Assembly: GCA_900175165.2 (NCBI GenBank)
Contig: FWWN02000133.1
Coordinates: forward strand, 1 to 38,193
Direction of reading: 5' to 3'
DNA: 38,193 bases
Origin: Rhizomucor pusillus
Lineage: Eukaryota > Mucoromycota > Mucoromycetes > Mucorales > Lichtheimiaceae
This document shows positions 1 to 9,313 of this stretch, piece by piece. Each line of letters starts with the position of its first letter. Positions within the stretch are counted from its first letter, which is position 1. Under the pieces are notes generated by a model. The model worked only from the letters and a program-made list of their open reading frames with translations. It searched no databases and was not told where the DNA came from. The position numbers and the translations under genes were made by a program.

Positions 1-213
1 TCTCATGCGAACGTCCGCATCCTTTTTTACGTCATCAGTCTGCATGGCGTCTGATCGGCCATCGCGAGTTCGATGACGCAAATACTGCGTGTATGAACTT
101 AGCGTTTCAAGAGCATATTGCTCTTGGTCGACGACGTAGTCCATGGGCTCAGGTCTGCCGTATTCGTCGACAGCATTGCCTTGCCCATCTTCATAAAAAA
201 ACTGGATGCTCAT
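1..213 (-). CDS. N-terminal part of an unidentified protein, possibly a transposase (runs off left edge)
   Basis: An uninterrupted reading frame begins at an ATG at 213 and stays open for 71 codons to base 1, so the gene continues outside the window. The visible protein begins MSIQFFYEDGQGNAVDEYG, continues with an acidic stretch containing PEPMDYVVDQEQY, and is then Lys/Arg/Asp rich. I see no catalytic motif. Tc1/mariner-like transposases of mucoromycete fungi often start with an acidic region of the type DEYG-x-P-x-PMD, and the right edge of the window carries a DDE fragment of that class, so a transposase N-terminus is my best guess. It could equally be an ordinary host gene with a disordered N-terminus. 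The frame is seen; the identity is inference. Confidence 0.4.
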   Translation of the reverse strand, partial: MSIQFFYEDGQGNAVDEYGRPEPMDYVVDQEQYALETLSSYTQYLRHRTRDGRSDAMQTDDVKKDADVRMR

Positions 214-426
214 CTTGTAATCTGAAATTTCAACCGTACGATGTGGCAGGAAGGAGGAAAGTTGGGTTAAAAATGTTTACATGCTTTATATACTCTTGGA
301 GGTGCTAAGCTTTGTACGACAATATCTCCGGAAGATGCGACATCCACATTTGGGAGAATTTAATTTATTGAAAGAGTGTATTTTTGAAGAAATCTTCAAA
401 AGTCGCTCTGACTGTGCATCTCTCCT

Positions 427-924
427 TCACGGTACAATCGGGGCGCGGCTTGTAAGATTGTCTGATACATGTCCATGCATATGTTCGCATCGTTTCTGAT
501 GCACGAGCCTGTGTTGACATATTCTGGACATTATGATGGTCTCAGCAAGCATTTCGTCGAGAGGGTTTCTAGTTTCTGCAGCGATTTCACGCATTACGGG
601 TATGCAAAGCAAACGGAATGCCATGACATCTCAACCAATGCATCGATGTAGCATGAACTGCTCCGTTTGGATTCTAAAAATAAGCTATCATATTCGTAGG
701 ATGGGTCCAAAGGTGGTGAGTTATCATTGTTGAAACTGATCAGCGGCATATCTTGTGCGGGTTTGAAGGATATGCTATCCGCATACACAGCTGGATTATA
801 ATATTGTAGAGCTTGGTCTATTAGCTCCATATAGGACCATATCCACAAACCTTTGTTCTTGTCCGACTTGATGGCCACTGGATTTTCCACCAGCCCTACC
901 ACACAATTTGCCCATCCCTATAAA
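427..924 (-). pseudogene. Unassigned coding fragment with a frame change
   Basis: Reading leftward, an open frame starts after a possible splice acceptor near 924 (TTTTATAG then GGATGGGCAAAT) and runs about 100 codons to a stop at 594-596. It contains motifs such as GWANCVVGLVENPVAIKSD and SYMELIDQALQYYNPAVYAD, which look like real protein. Just before that stop a second frame opens (427-624) with PVMREIAAETRNPLDEML. Joining the two needs either a short unrecognised intron or a frameshift. I do not recognise the family. The surrounding region is transposon-rich, so a decayed gene or a remnant of a larger element is likely. Confidence 0.3.
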
Positions 925-1224
925 AGCAGAAAACCAAAATATGTTTTTCTTCTGCTAAAAAATCAGGGAAGACAAATATATCCACAATTTATACTACTGT
1001 CCAAGTCACGGAAGAAAAGACAAATAAGAGTAATAGGCTTTTAAAAGCTGGAAAAGTTCCATCGACAATGCCAATGGCCAGGTAGACATGTACAATCTCG
1101 ATGCATCTGTGCGTGCTTCATAGCGTACGTCAATGCATCGAAACCTAAATCTAATTTTAGATAGGTATAATTTTGTAAGCACTTAACCCGGGCTACAAGC
1201 AAGTAAAAATGATTAATTTATTAA

Positions 1225-1262
1225 TGGGTACTATTTCAGCTGGCCCAATTTTGGGCTGATTT
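1225..1262 (+). repeat. Left terminal inverted repeat of the piggyBac-like element
   Basis: It begins TGGGTACTAT directly after TTAA at 1221-1224, followed by TGGCCCAATTTTGGGC. The right terminus at 3011-3053, read on the minus strand, has the same outer ten bases and the same 16-base inner block, with a spacer of slightly different length. Confidence 0.75.
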
Positions 1263-1503
1263 TGATCCTGCATATTGCCAATGGACGTTTTCAGCCTGAG
1301 ACTGCGTTTGCGGGTTCCTGAGATGTCCTACTTAATTTGGAGAAGACACCAAAATAAACGGTCTTTCCTATCCTTTCTCATTTACGTTTACAAATTTCTT
1401 CAACTCGCAAAACAACTTCTTCAAATTGCCCCGCTCATAGCCCCATCTTCGAATTGGAGCTCGTGTTTTAGTCTCTCCTCACTTCTTTAGAAACAACACT
1501 GAG

Positions 1504-2121
1504 GTGTTCGAAGAAGTCAGCCGTGTCTCGCCGCTCGACGGGCCGCGTGTTGCAGCGCCTGGGACAACTATTGAAGAGACAGCCGTGAATGGAAGATCGG
1601 CATGGCGTGTGCAGCTGGATGGAGCCATGGACCATCCAATTAATTTGCTACCTGGCAGCATCCGTTACGACAGCGCTGTAAACGGTCGCGTACGTCGACC
1701 CTAGTCAGCCCCGGTTTGTCGTAGGGTCACTTAGGAACAAGAAGGAGCAGAATACGAGACATTAGAGGATGCAGTTGCTGCACCTGGGGAGCTCACTACG
1801 GTCGATGATGACGAGGAAGAAATCATCGATACTACGACCACCTGGATGCAGCAGGAAGTGCATGTGGATGCTCGTCTCGTTGCTGCTGATGCTAGTTACT
1901 CTGGTGCAGCAAAACTGCATCTCGCAAGAAAAGAGTTTGCATCTCCATATCAGTACTTCTTGAGATTTCTACCTACGGAGCATATATCCGAGGTAGTCAT
2001 TCCTGCCATCAACGAGCATGCACAGAGTCTGAAGCCTGATTTTGTTCCTGTCACCTATGACGAGTATCTGTGCTGGATTGGCTTTTATCCCGGAGGGAAT
2101 GTACGTTGCTTTGCTACGTGA
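1504..2121 (+). pseudogene. piggyBac-like transposase, N-terminal remnant
   Basis: The frame is open 1504-1689, crosses a likely 45-nt intron (GTACGT at 1690 to TTAG at 1734, frame preserved), and continues to a stop at 2119-2121. An acidic stretch (VDDDEEEIIDTT) precedes FLRFLPTEHISEVV and VPVTYDEYLCWIGFY. This arrangement, a threshold helix then a TxDExxxxxGF-type helix, is typical of the start of the DDE_Tnp_1_7 (piggyBac) domain. Translation ends before any catalytic Asp. The start shown is the first codon of the open stretch rather than a proven ATG, since the frame is already open before it. Non-functional without the core. Confidence 0.55.
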
Positions 2122-2399
2122 CCGTCAGCCGAAGGCGATCATCTCCAACCGTGGATCAACCATAAGGGTGCAGGAGAAAATCAGTAAATCGCTGAATGGA
2201 GAATATGTTTCCATGCGCAGACACAGTGTATTCATGCATACGAAAAGAACAAAGGTTCGTATTTTCATCATATATGGACACAATTGGTAAAACTAATCAT
2301 GGAATCTCCTTCGCAAACAATCGTTGGGACAATATGATATCTTTCCATGATGTGATGCAAACGTATCGCTGGGAACTTCGCTGTTTGAGTTTCTTTCTG

Positions 2400-2700
2400 G
2401 CTGTGGCCTTCTCTGCTTGTAAAATCTTCGCTCATGATGGGAAGGATATGCTGCATAGCAAATTTCGCTGCACATTGGGCCTGTCTCTGCTGGCCTATTC
2501 GAAGCCTCTAAGGGAAAATCGCGAAAACCAAAAGCAGCCCCCACCTACCCGCTCTCAAACGGCGTATGCAGGCCATAAACGTATCAACATGGGCGTAACT
2601 GAGAAGGGTTGGCCAAGGAAGCGCGTTTGCCACGTGCAGACTTGCCAATACAAGTCTTCACTCCGATGCTATGCAATCCGAATAGTGTCTTCTGTCATTG
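2400..2700 (+). pseudogene. piggyBac-like transposase, C-terminal Cys-rich remnant
   Basis: Within a long plus-strand frame (2196-2801), the stretch around 2430-2690 reads like a piggyBac tail: SKFRCTLGLSLLAYSKP, a Pro/Ser/Thr linker, then AGHKRINMG, GWPRKRVCHVQTCQ and LRCYA. A His followed by basic residues and C-x4-C-type pairs resembles the C-terminal Cys-rich domain that piggyBac transposases use to bind their end repeats. The remnant stands close to the right inverted repeat, as expected. Spacing of the Cys residues is imperfect, so it is probably decayed. Confidence 0.45.
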
Positions 2701-2835
2701 TCATATGTACGACCATATATCCCGAAACAGCTCTTAAAGTATATATCAGAAATATTGTCTTGATCTCTTCTTTCCGACACTTCATTTTTGAAGCATGCTA
2801 GCTATGGATTTTTGGTAGTTGCCTTTGAGCTAACT

Positions 2836-2858
2836 TCCGGCCCAAAATTGGGCCGGGC
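2836..2858 (-). repeat. Subterminal copy of the inner inverted-repeat block
   Basis: GGCCCAAAATTGGGCC at 2839-2854 is a third copy of the inner block found in both terminal repeats, in the same orientation as the right end and about 180 bp inside it. Subterminal repeats of this kind are known transposase-binding sites in several DNA transposons. Here that role is inference. Confidence 0.5.
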
Positions 2859-3010
2859 AAATTTTGCCGCAGACATGCCTTAGAAAATATCGAGCTCCAC
2901 AAGAAAGATACAAGCACGAAAATCAGTATGTGAATTGATAAAAGGTGCATCTTGCATAGACACAAGTATCAAACAGACAGGTTTGGTAGGCCACGAGAAA
3001 ATTATTTTTT

Positions 3011-3053
3011 AAAGTTCGGCCCAAAATTGGGCCAAAATGCGGGATAGTACCCA
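3011..3053 (-). repeat. Right terminal inverted repeat of the piggyBac-like element
   Basis: Read on the minus strand it starts TGGGTACTAT at 3053 and contains TGGCCCAATTTTGGGC, matching the left end at 1225-1262. It is followed on the plus strand by TCAA (3054-3057), a one-base variant of the TTAA target site. Confidence 0.75.
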
Positions 3054-3057
3054 TCAA

Positions 3058-4676
3058 CAAATCGATTTCTTTTTGATGATAGCCTTTTGCAGCTGCTCCT
3101 GTAGAGTAGCAGGGTCGCTTTCTGCAAGCATCGATAATAGCGTTCTACCGGATGTGATAATGGATCGTCATCAGCTGTCACTGCATGATCATCTGCTGGT
3201 AGACACTCGTAACTGCCAGAGTGGGGTTGCCATCATCAGCGCATGGTTCAACACCGCTGTTTTCTTCGTTTGTCTGGTGCTGCAAGCACTTCATATATAT
3301 CGGGTGCTCGACTGTCACTTTCGACGTAAAACGAGTACCCGATCTCTCTGGATACTCGTTGGTGTTTGCGCAGTTCGCACGTTGGGCACAAACTGCCATG
3401 AGCATAGAACTGCTAAATGTCTCGTTCATCGTTGCGAGCGAACTGCAGAAATTGTCGAAGGCTCGATGATAAGGAAATTTTAGGCCGTATGACATGATAC
3501 GGCACTTTCTGGTACGATTCCATGCGTTTGTTGTCCTGGAAGCATGATCCATCCGCAGGAGAGCCATTTTTTAGAGATGGGACAGAACTGTATTACGGTC
3601 TCTTTCGCATTTTCCCAGTCGCTTTGACTGCTTGTTGTTCTCGTCCTGTGAGCAGTCCACAGAAACTTTGTGCGCTGCGACAGTGGAACAATATTGTGAT
3701 TACTGCGCTCAAAGGTGTATTCTCTGTAGGCTTGCAAAAGCTGTTCTTTTGTGCTGCCGAAAAATCCATAAGTATCCACAAAAATGAATCTTCATCGTCA
3801 AAATCGATTTTGTATGCTTTGAAGAAGGCCAGAAAATATTGCTTAAAATGCATTTCTGTCAAGTCTCCAAGCACAGCTTGAAGAACTAGCGCATGTTTGC
3901 GTAGTTCACGGAAAAAAAAAGATTGACAGGAAAGATAGTACGATCCTCAGACTGTTTTAAAGGCGGCTGCAATGGACATGACCATTAAAGCCGCTTTGAA
4001 CGTAATGATGGAAGCTGATCCAATCATGCTAGCCATGTATATATATCCATCGTATTCTTTCTCTGTTTGTTGAGAAACTTCAGGTACAAGCGCTCCCAGG
4101 GATTTCTCATTCATCAGCAGCTCTAAATCCTTGTTATGGACGATAGGATCGATATCCACAATTGAATCGATTACCGCACCTGTAGCAGGATTATCGACAT
4201 TAGCAGCTTTCGGCGTTAGATGCCCAAAATGTTGAAGATAATCGTCATTTTTCTTTCTTGTTTCGCTTTTACCGTCAAATGCCTTTGCAAATGTGAGCCG
4301 TTAGCGTTCGACTCGTTCGGCAAATCTGGACATCATGGTCTCTATTATGTTTGTGATAATCCGTATGTGTGAGAGTGCATGAATTTATCGCCACTGAATA
4401 AATATTCTGCCTTGGTGGTGCAGGTGTTGTCATGTAGTAATGTATCATGTCCACACAATTTGCATCCTTTTTGAAGCTGCAGTTCTCGTTCCAAGGTTCA
4501 GCCAGTTGCAGGCAACGGTGTTCCAACTTGCAGGCCATAGAGTGCCAATGGCACCGGTGCGGTGCTTTCCGAGGCACCCCAAAAGAATGCGAGTACTCTT
4601 ACGGATGTTTATGATCTGAATACTCTAGTGCAATTCGTCTAACATAGTCACTGATGAGTATGTCGTAAGTTTCCAT
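3058..4676 (-). pseudogene. Possible intron-rich gene or decayed gene of unknown function
   Basis: Several minus-strand stretches look like coding DNA but I cannot join them into one frame. An ATG at 4676 opens METYDILISDYVRRIALEYS and is followed by a GTAAGAG donor. About 4577-4275 contains KLEHRCLQLAEPWNENCSF. About 4250-3950 stays open for some 95 codons with TPKAANVDNPATGAV and KEYDGYIYMASMIGSASI. About 3880-3593 has LGDLTEMHFKQYFLAFFKAY, and the shifted frame 3779-3480 has GFFGSTKEQLLQAYREYTFE. About 3165-3060 has LLSMLAESDPATLQEQLQ, just before the piggyBac insertion. No family is recognised. It may be a real gene with unresolved introns, or a frameshifted relic in the transposon-rich flank. 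Confidence 0.3.
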
Positions 4677-4911
4677 GGGAGTGCCCCGTATTATGATCAA
4701 GGCTAACAACCCACGGGCCAGCTGGAGTAACATACTCATAAGAAAGACGTCAATGGACTATTTAGAGGCAATAATGCAAGTACTTAGTAGTTTATATATG
4801 GATATCGTCAAAGGGGGGTATCAAAACGAACGAAAAGAAAGTAGTAACATCAAAAGAAGAATGTACATAAAGAATACTACAGATGATAATGTAAATGAAT
4901 AGAAACGTTGT

Positions 4912-7870
4912 TTAGAACATCTCATCCTTGCTAGGGCAGTCCTCTGTTGAGTGTTCACCAAAAACGTCACAGTTAACACAATACTACATCAATTTTCAAT
5001 AAAGGAGAATGAGCAGATATATAAGAGCGTACTTTTAATTTTAACTTACCATGGACACATTTTCAAGATATGCAGTGCAGTTCATCACGTCGTGACCTTC
5101 CATCTCGCAAATTTCACAATACAGCAGGTTGCGTTCACCATCATGGTCATTAAAAGATGTTCCAGAGGAGAACGAGGATAACGAAGACCGTTTGAATGAC
5201 TGGATCGATACAGGAGACATGGGCAATGTATATTGTTGCCGCTCGAGCAAGGTGCTCTTGAGTGATTGGTTTTCTGCCTTAAGAGTCGTGATTTGGTTCT
5301 TTTGACGTTCAAGTTCATCCGAGAGACGCAATACTTGCTGACACAGAGCAGCATTGTTGTTGCTACTGCCATCGGTATCACCTTGCTGCGTCGTTGCAAC
5401 TTGCCGTAATAAACGGTTGTAGGATTCTTCCAGCGCCTTGTGGGATGTCAGCAATGTATCATATTCATGCTTGATTTGCATTGAATCTCGCTGTACTAAT
5501 TTCAGATCCTGCTCGGCCTTTTGCTTTGCCAATTCTGCTTGCATCTGCTGCTCTTTGGCGTCACTGCAGGCCTGTCTGCATAGATTGACTTCTTCCATGA
5601 TACGCTTCTTATCCTTTATTTCCGTCTCCAGCTCGCGTGCAAGTTCCTGGCAGCGCTTGTCAAATGCTTCGATTGTATCTTGTAGTTGAATTACGCGCGC
5701 GTTTACTGTATCCACTTGCTGCGTTTTGCAAAGCACCAAATGCCGTTCACGGTCCAACTCTGTTAATGCAGACTGTAGTTGTTGCTCTAGTCGTCGTTTT
5801 TGATCGTCCTGCACAAATTGTGGGCCGAGAGACTCTTCCTGTGCTCGCTGTTTCACAATCAAATCGTTTAATGCCTGACGTAGCTGTGCAATCTCGCGGT
5901 CCTTGGCTACCAGCGCCTGTATATATTCTGCTTTTGCTTGCTCGGTGGATTCCTGATAACTTTGTGCCGCTATCTTGTTTGTTCGGCGCAAATCATTGCA
6001 CTCTTGTTCCAGCATAGCGACAGCCTGGTTGCGGTCGGCCAGCAACCGCTCGACTTGATCCAAACGGGCTGCAGATTCTTGCTGCAAGTCTCGATAATCC
6101 TCGAGGACACTTTTTTCCCTCGTCTGCGCTTCCTGCAAAAGTATATCCAGTTTTGTGATCCTTTGGCGCTGTTGTTCTAGTATGGCTTGTTGGCTCGATT
6201 GAATGTGCGCCTGATTTGTCAATGCTTCCAGTTTTTCCTGCGATGCCGCCAGAGCCTGCTCCAAACAGCGAATTTCTCGTTCCTTGTCTTGTACTTGAAG
6301 TGCATAGCTCTCCTTTGTCGAAACAATGCGGTCCCACGCCGCATCTTTGCTGTTCACCTCCTTCGACAGCCTTTCTCGATCGCGCCTAGCTTCTTCCAAA
6401 AGTTCCTGCATGCGCGACAGTTCACTGTCAATATCGTCCTCCGTTCTGCATACACGGTGCCTTGTACGTCGCGTCGCAGTGGACCGGCTGGTAGACTGTA
6501 AAGTTTTGCTATTCTTGCATTCGTTCGTTGTTGTGGAAGATTTGCTTTTTGTCATGATATCACGTGCTGTACTGGACCTGGTGCTCTTGGATTTTACCAT
6601 GGGCGCACCAAACAAAGGTGACGTATTGTCGGTAGTTATCGTCCGTGCGCTTTTGGATCGTTTGGGGGTCGGACTAGATGATGCCGTGGTAGCATTAGCA
6701 CTCGAGGTTTTGGTTCGAGAGATGTTATTTGTATTAGCAGTGCTTTTCTTCAGTTCGGCACCGGGTTTTGTACTTTTGAATTTGTTAGGTGAGATAGTTG
6801 CAGCTTTTGCAGCTGTTCTTGTGCTCTTGGATTCGATAGGTGGCCCAGCTATATCATTTCTTGTGCTCTTGGACTTGACTGGAGCTGCAGGCACACTGGT
6901 TTTGGTAGACTTTGATGTCTTCGATAAAGCGTTAGCCTTGGTACTAGGGTTAAATCTAGTCCTTGACGATAATGTTGAAAATAGCTTGCTACTTTTCGTT
7001 GGCAAAGCGGGAATGGAGGGATTGCTGCTATGAAGCTCACCATTCATTGTTGCCTGGCTCTTACTTTCAGATAATCCTCGGTCCGTGCCCTTTTGCGCGC
7101 AACTAGTTACGAGAGATCGTCGCTTGCTGCGGCATGTGGATGAAGCGCAGGCTCTCGCAGTTTTTGGGCGGGTAGAACGGGAGACAGCAGGGGCAGCGGT
7201 GGATTTACAAGGTGACCGATTTGAGGTTTCAGCAGAGCCGCTGCTATTATTGTTTGTGGTCGGTGACGCTTGTCGACGCAATTTGTCGAGCTTTGTCGTC
7301 GCAGCCGTCGTTTGCAACGTCGAGTGCGATTTAGCCTTGCCACCATTATCAGCTGCACCGCTGCATTTGTCTTCATTGTCATCGCCTTCAGGAAGCAGGA
7401 CTTGCACCTTGGATGCCAATACGAATAGACCAGTATATTCTGGGCAGTTGAAATACTGCACACTAACGTGATTGTAATCATCGATTACTGCCTGCAGCCG
7501 TGCAAACAAGGTAAAAGGCAACCTACCCCTGAACGCTGCCATTATTCTTGCCGGCGCCCTCCAGATCGAGCTCGATACCTGCCCACAGTCCAGGCTTAAA
7601 GTGGGTTTCACCAAGATACCGGATAACGCCAATCACGCACAGCGAGGGAACAATCACGCGGGTGCCTAAAAGTAGAGTGTCTGTGCCACTTGTGCCATTG
7701 TTGAGGGATCGGCCAGATGATTTGTTTTGGGCGGCATTGTTGCTACATGATGACTGGGAGGCAGCGGTCCCGGTGGTTGTACAACCGTCTAACCGCTGAC
7801 CATCCATGAAAGCAGACGATGATGATGAATGCGGCGAAACTGTCGTGGCGCTATTCACTCTAATCGACAT
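4912..7870 (-). CDS. CLIP-170-type CAP-Gly microtubule plus-end protein
   Basis: This is a microtubule plus-end-tracking protein of the CLIP-170/Bik1/Tip1 family, 942 residues in three exons: 7870-7527, 7462-5050, 4983-4912. Introns are 64 and 66 nt and phases agree. A Ser-rich leader precedes one CAP-Gly domain (about 67-139) with GKNNGSVQGVQYF at the groove; the usual GKNDG Asp is Asn here. A basic Ser/Lys linker with repeated KSKSTR-like units (about 294-426) would strengthen microtubule binding. A long coiled coil (about 455-855) should dimerise it. The tail carries two CCHC zinc knuckles (C897/C900/H905/C910 and C921/C924/H930/C935) and ends in DEMF, like the acidic-aromatic C-terminus of CLIP-170. 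The second knuckle lies in the last small exon; reading through the donor at 5049 stops three codons later. The ATG at 7870 is the first that keeps only the Ser-rich leader; upstream sequence in frame looks like untranslated leader. Confidence 0.93.
6530..6925 (-). repeat. Degenerate KSKSTR-type hexapeptide repeats in the CLIP linker
   Basis: About seven spaced copies of a basic hexapeptide (KSKSTR, ESKSTR, KFKSTK, KRSKSAR, TSKSTK and variants) occur between the CAP-Gly domain and the coiled coil. The plus strand shows the related DNA word GTGCTCTTGGA several times (for example near 6581, 6817 and 6862). Basic Ser-rich segments next to CAP-Gly domains are known to raise microtubule affinity and to be phosphorylated. 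The function here is inferred. Confidence 0.7.
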
Positions 7871-8165
7871 TGATATATTTCTCCAGCAGTCAAGGCCAGA
7901 ACCAGAAGAGGAAAAAAGAAGAAACGAGAGCAAACCTGTCATTCTTTTTATAAATTGAGGGGTTGGGGGGGGGGTACACCACGAGAACACAGAAAAAAAA
8001 AGGAGTGTCCCGACGTTTTCCTGCTTGCATGTCGAGCTTTTCATCGCATCTATACAACCACCCCTCATGAGCAAAAGCATGTACATTGCCGTGAGAAAAC
8101 AATATTTATACATAAAGTGTGGAAGAAAACAAGAGAAAAAGGAAAAAAAACTATGCTAGCTCTTT

Positions 8166-8883
8166 TTATAGAGTTTCGATCGTGGAGCACTTTGCAGGTA
8201 CATGCAACGCATGTTCATTGCATTCAAGCATATCACCGACACCACGAGGTGATTCGGGCGGTGTCAATTGCGGCTGAGGTTCTTGATCATCGTGTTCTCT
8301 ACAAACAGCATCATCGTAATGATTATCAGCGTGTTCAGCGTGATATCCCGCCGTCGCAGCACGAGGAGCAGGATCGTAACAAGTTGAAGCTAACATTTGA
8401 GCCTGCTCAAAAAACCATTCCTCTTGCTGGCGTTGCTGTTGTTCCTGCCTCAGCAACGTCATGCTGAGCATTTTGTTGCGAAAATGGGCTCGTTCCAGTT
8501 CCTGCCTGGCTGCCTCCAGCGCCGCTCCCTTGTCTATGGCAATCGTCTTGAGAGCCTGGATCGTGTAACGTGCAAATGAAAGCTCCTTGCTCAAATGCGC
8601 ATTCTGCTGTTTCAGAAACGAATGCTCAATCTCGAGCCTGTTCAGCCGCGATATCAGTTCCTTCTTGCTCATTTGCTGCGTGTATGCCAATCCATCGTCT
8701 TCGTCATCCGTGTTACTAGTATTTTCTAACGAAAAAGGGATGAATTTGTAACTAGTCCAAATAGAAAAAGGAAGGTTGCCTGGTTGACATACCTTTATTC
8801 ACAGAAAGCATATGTAGACGATCTGACAAGACACGATCCTGCTCATGTTCAACTTTGACTGTAGACTTTACGTGTGATCGCAT
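8166..8883 (-). CDS. Small coiled-coil protein, family unknown
   Basis: The gene encodes 216 residues in two exons, 8883-8793 and 8725-8166, with a 67-nt intron (GTATGT to GTTAG). The ATG at 8883 is directly preceded by an in-frame TGA, which fixes the start. The N-terminus is polar (KENTSNTDDEDDG); residues about 50-130 form a coiled coil (KKELISRLNRLEIEHSFLKQ, then Gln/Glu-rich RQEQQQRQQEEWF); the C-terminus is low complexity, His/Asp rich, with a TPPESP motif suited to proline-directed phosphorylation. No catalytic motif is visible and I do not recognise the family. It lies 295 bp upstream of the CLIP gene on the same strand and shares a 430-bp divergent promoter region with the Nudix gene. 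Confidence 0.8.
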
Positions 8884-9313
8884 TCAGAATCAACGTTGCA
8901 ATTGTTTAGCGTTCTCAACTGGTGTTTGAAGCAAAAAGTTATCACGGAAACGGTTCCAGCCGAGCGGTACGTTGTATGTTGTTGGTTTGTTGAAGAATAT
9001 GAAAAGGTATATAAAAGTAACAGTAGAGAAAGCAAGCGTCGAAACGATAAGAGAAACGAGAAAAAAAAGGAATAACGGATATGTATGTATGTATGTATGA
9101 ATGTATAGGAGGTATTCTTGCTGATAACGGTAGATATATATATAAGACAAGCTTTGACCGACAGACCAGCTGTTGTGACAAAGAAGAGTGGCAGAGGGAG
9201 AAAAAGTAGAAGAAAAAAGAAGAAAAAGAGTACAAACAGGTCAGGGTGTGTCCCATTCTCGGCTTGAAAAGTCTGTGTGATCCGGTCGGGCCTTTCAAAA
9301 CCCCTCAACCGCA
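8884..9313. promoter_or_regulatory. Divergent intergenic region between coiled-coil and Nudix genes
   Basis: This 430-bp region separates two genes transcribed away from each other and so should hold both promoters. It is A/G rich on the plus strand, with long purine runs around 9045-9070 and 9195-9230, and includes a short tetranucleotide array near 9081-9107. Open frames on the minus strand here are low-complexity Phe/Ser/Tyr strings from the pyrimidine strand and are not convincing genes. Confidence 0.5.
9081..9107. repeat. (ATGT)n microsatellite
   Basis: About six consecutive ATGT units with one interruption (GAATGT) lie in the divergent promoter region between the coiled-coil and Nudix genes. 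This is ordinary simple-sequence repeat. Confidence 0.85.

Larger units (their letters stand above)
1221..3057 (+). mobile_element. Degenerate piggyBac-like DNA transposon with internal deletion
   Basis: The element spans 1225-3053 (1829 bp). Its ends are inverted copies of each other: both start TGGGTACTAT, and about 16-20 bases further in both carry TGGCCCAATTTTGGGC. The left end is preceded by TTAA (1221-1224) and the right end is followed by TCAA (3054-3057), one change from the TTAA duplication that defines piggyBac insertions. Inside, on the plus strand, are a piggyBac-type N-terminal region (about 1504-2121) and a Cys/His-rich C-terminal region (about 2430-2690). The catalytic core expected between them is missing. 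It is therefore not autonomous. The class rests on terminal structure plus both protein remnants; no database search was possible. Confidence 0.72.

Noticed and set aside
6326..7033. 235-codon plus-strand frame opposite the CLIP gene
   Set aside because: It is the antisense of the repetitive Ser/Lys linker; the minus strand encodes a full CAP-Gly protein.
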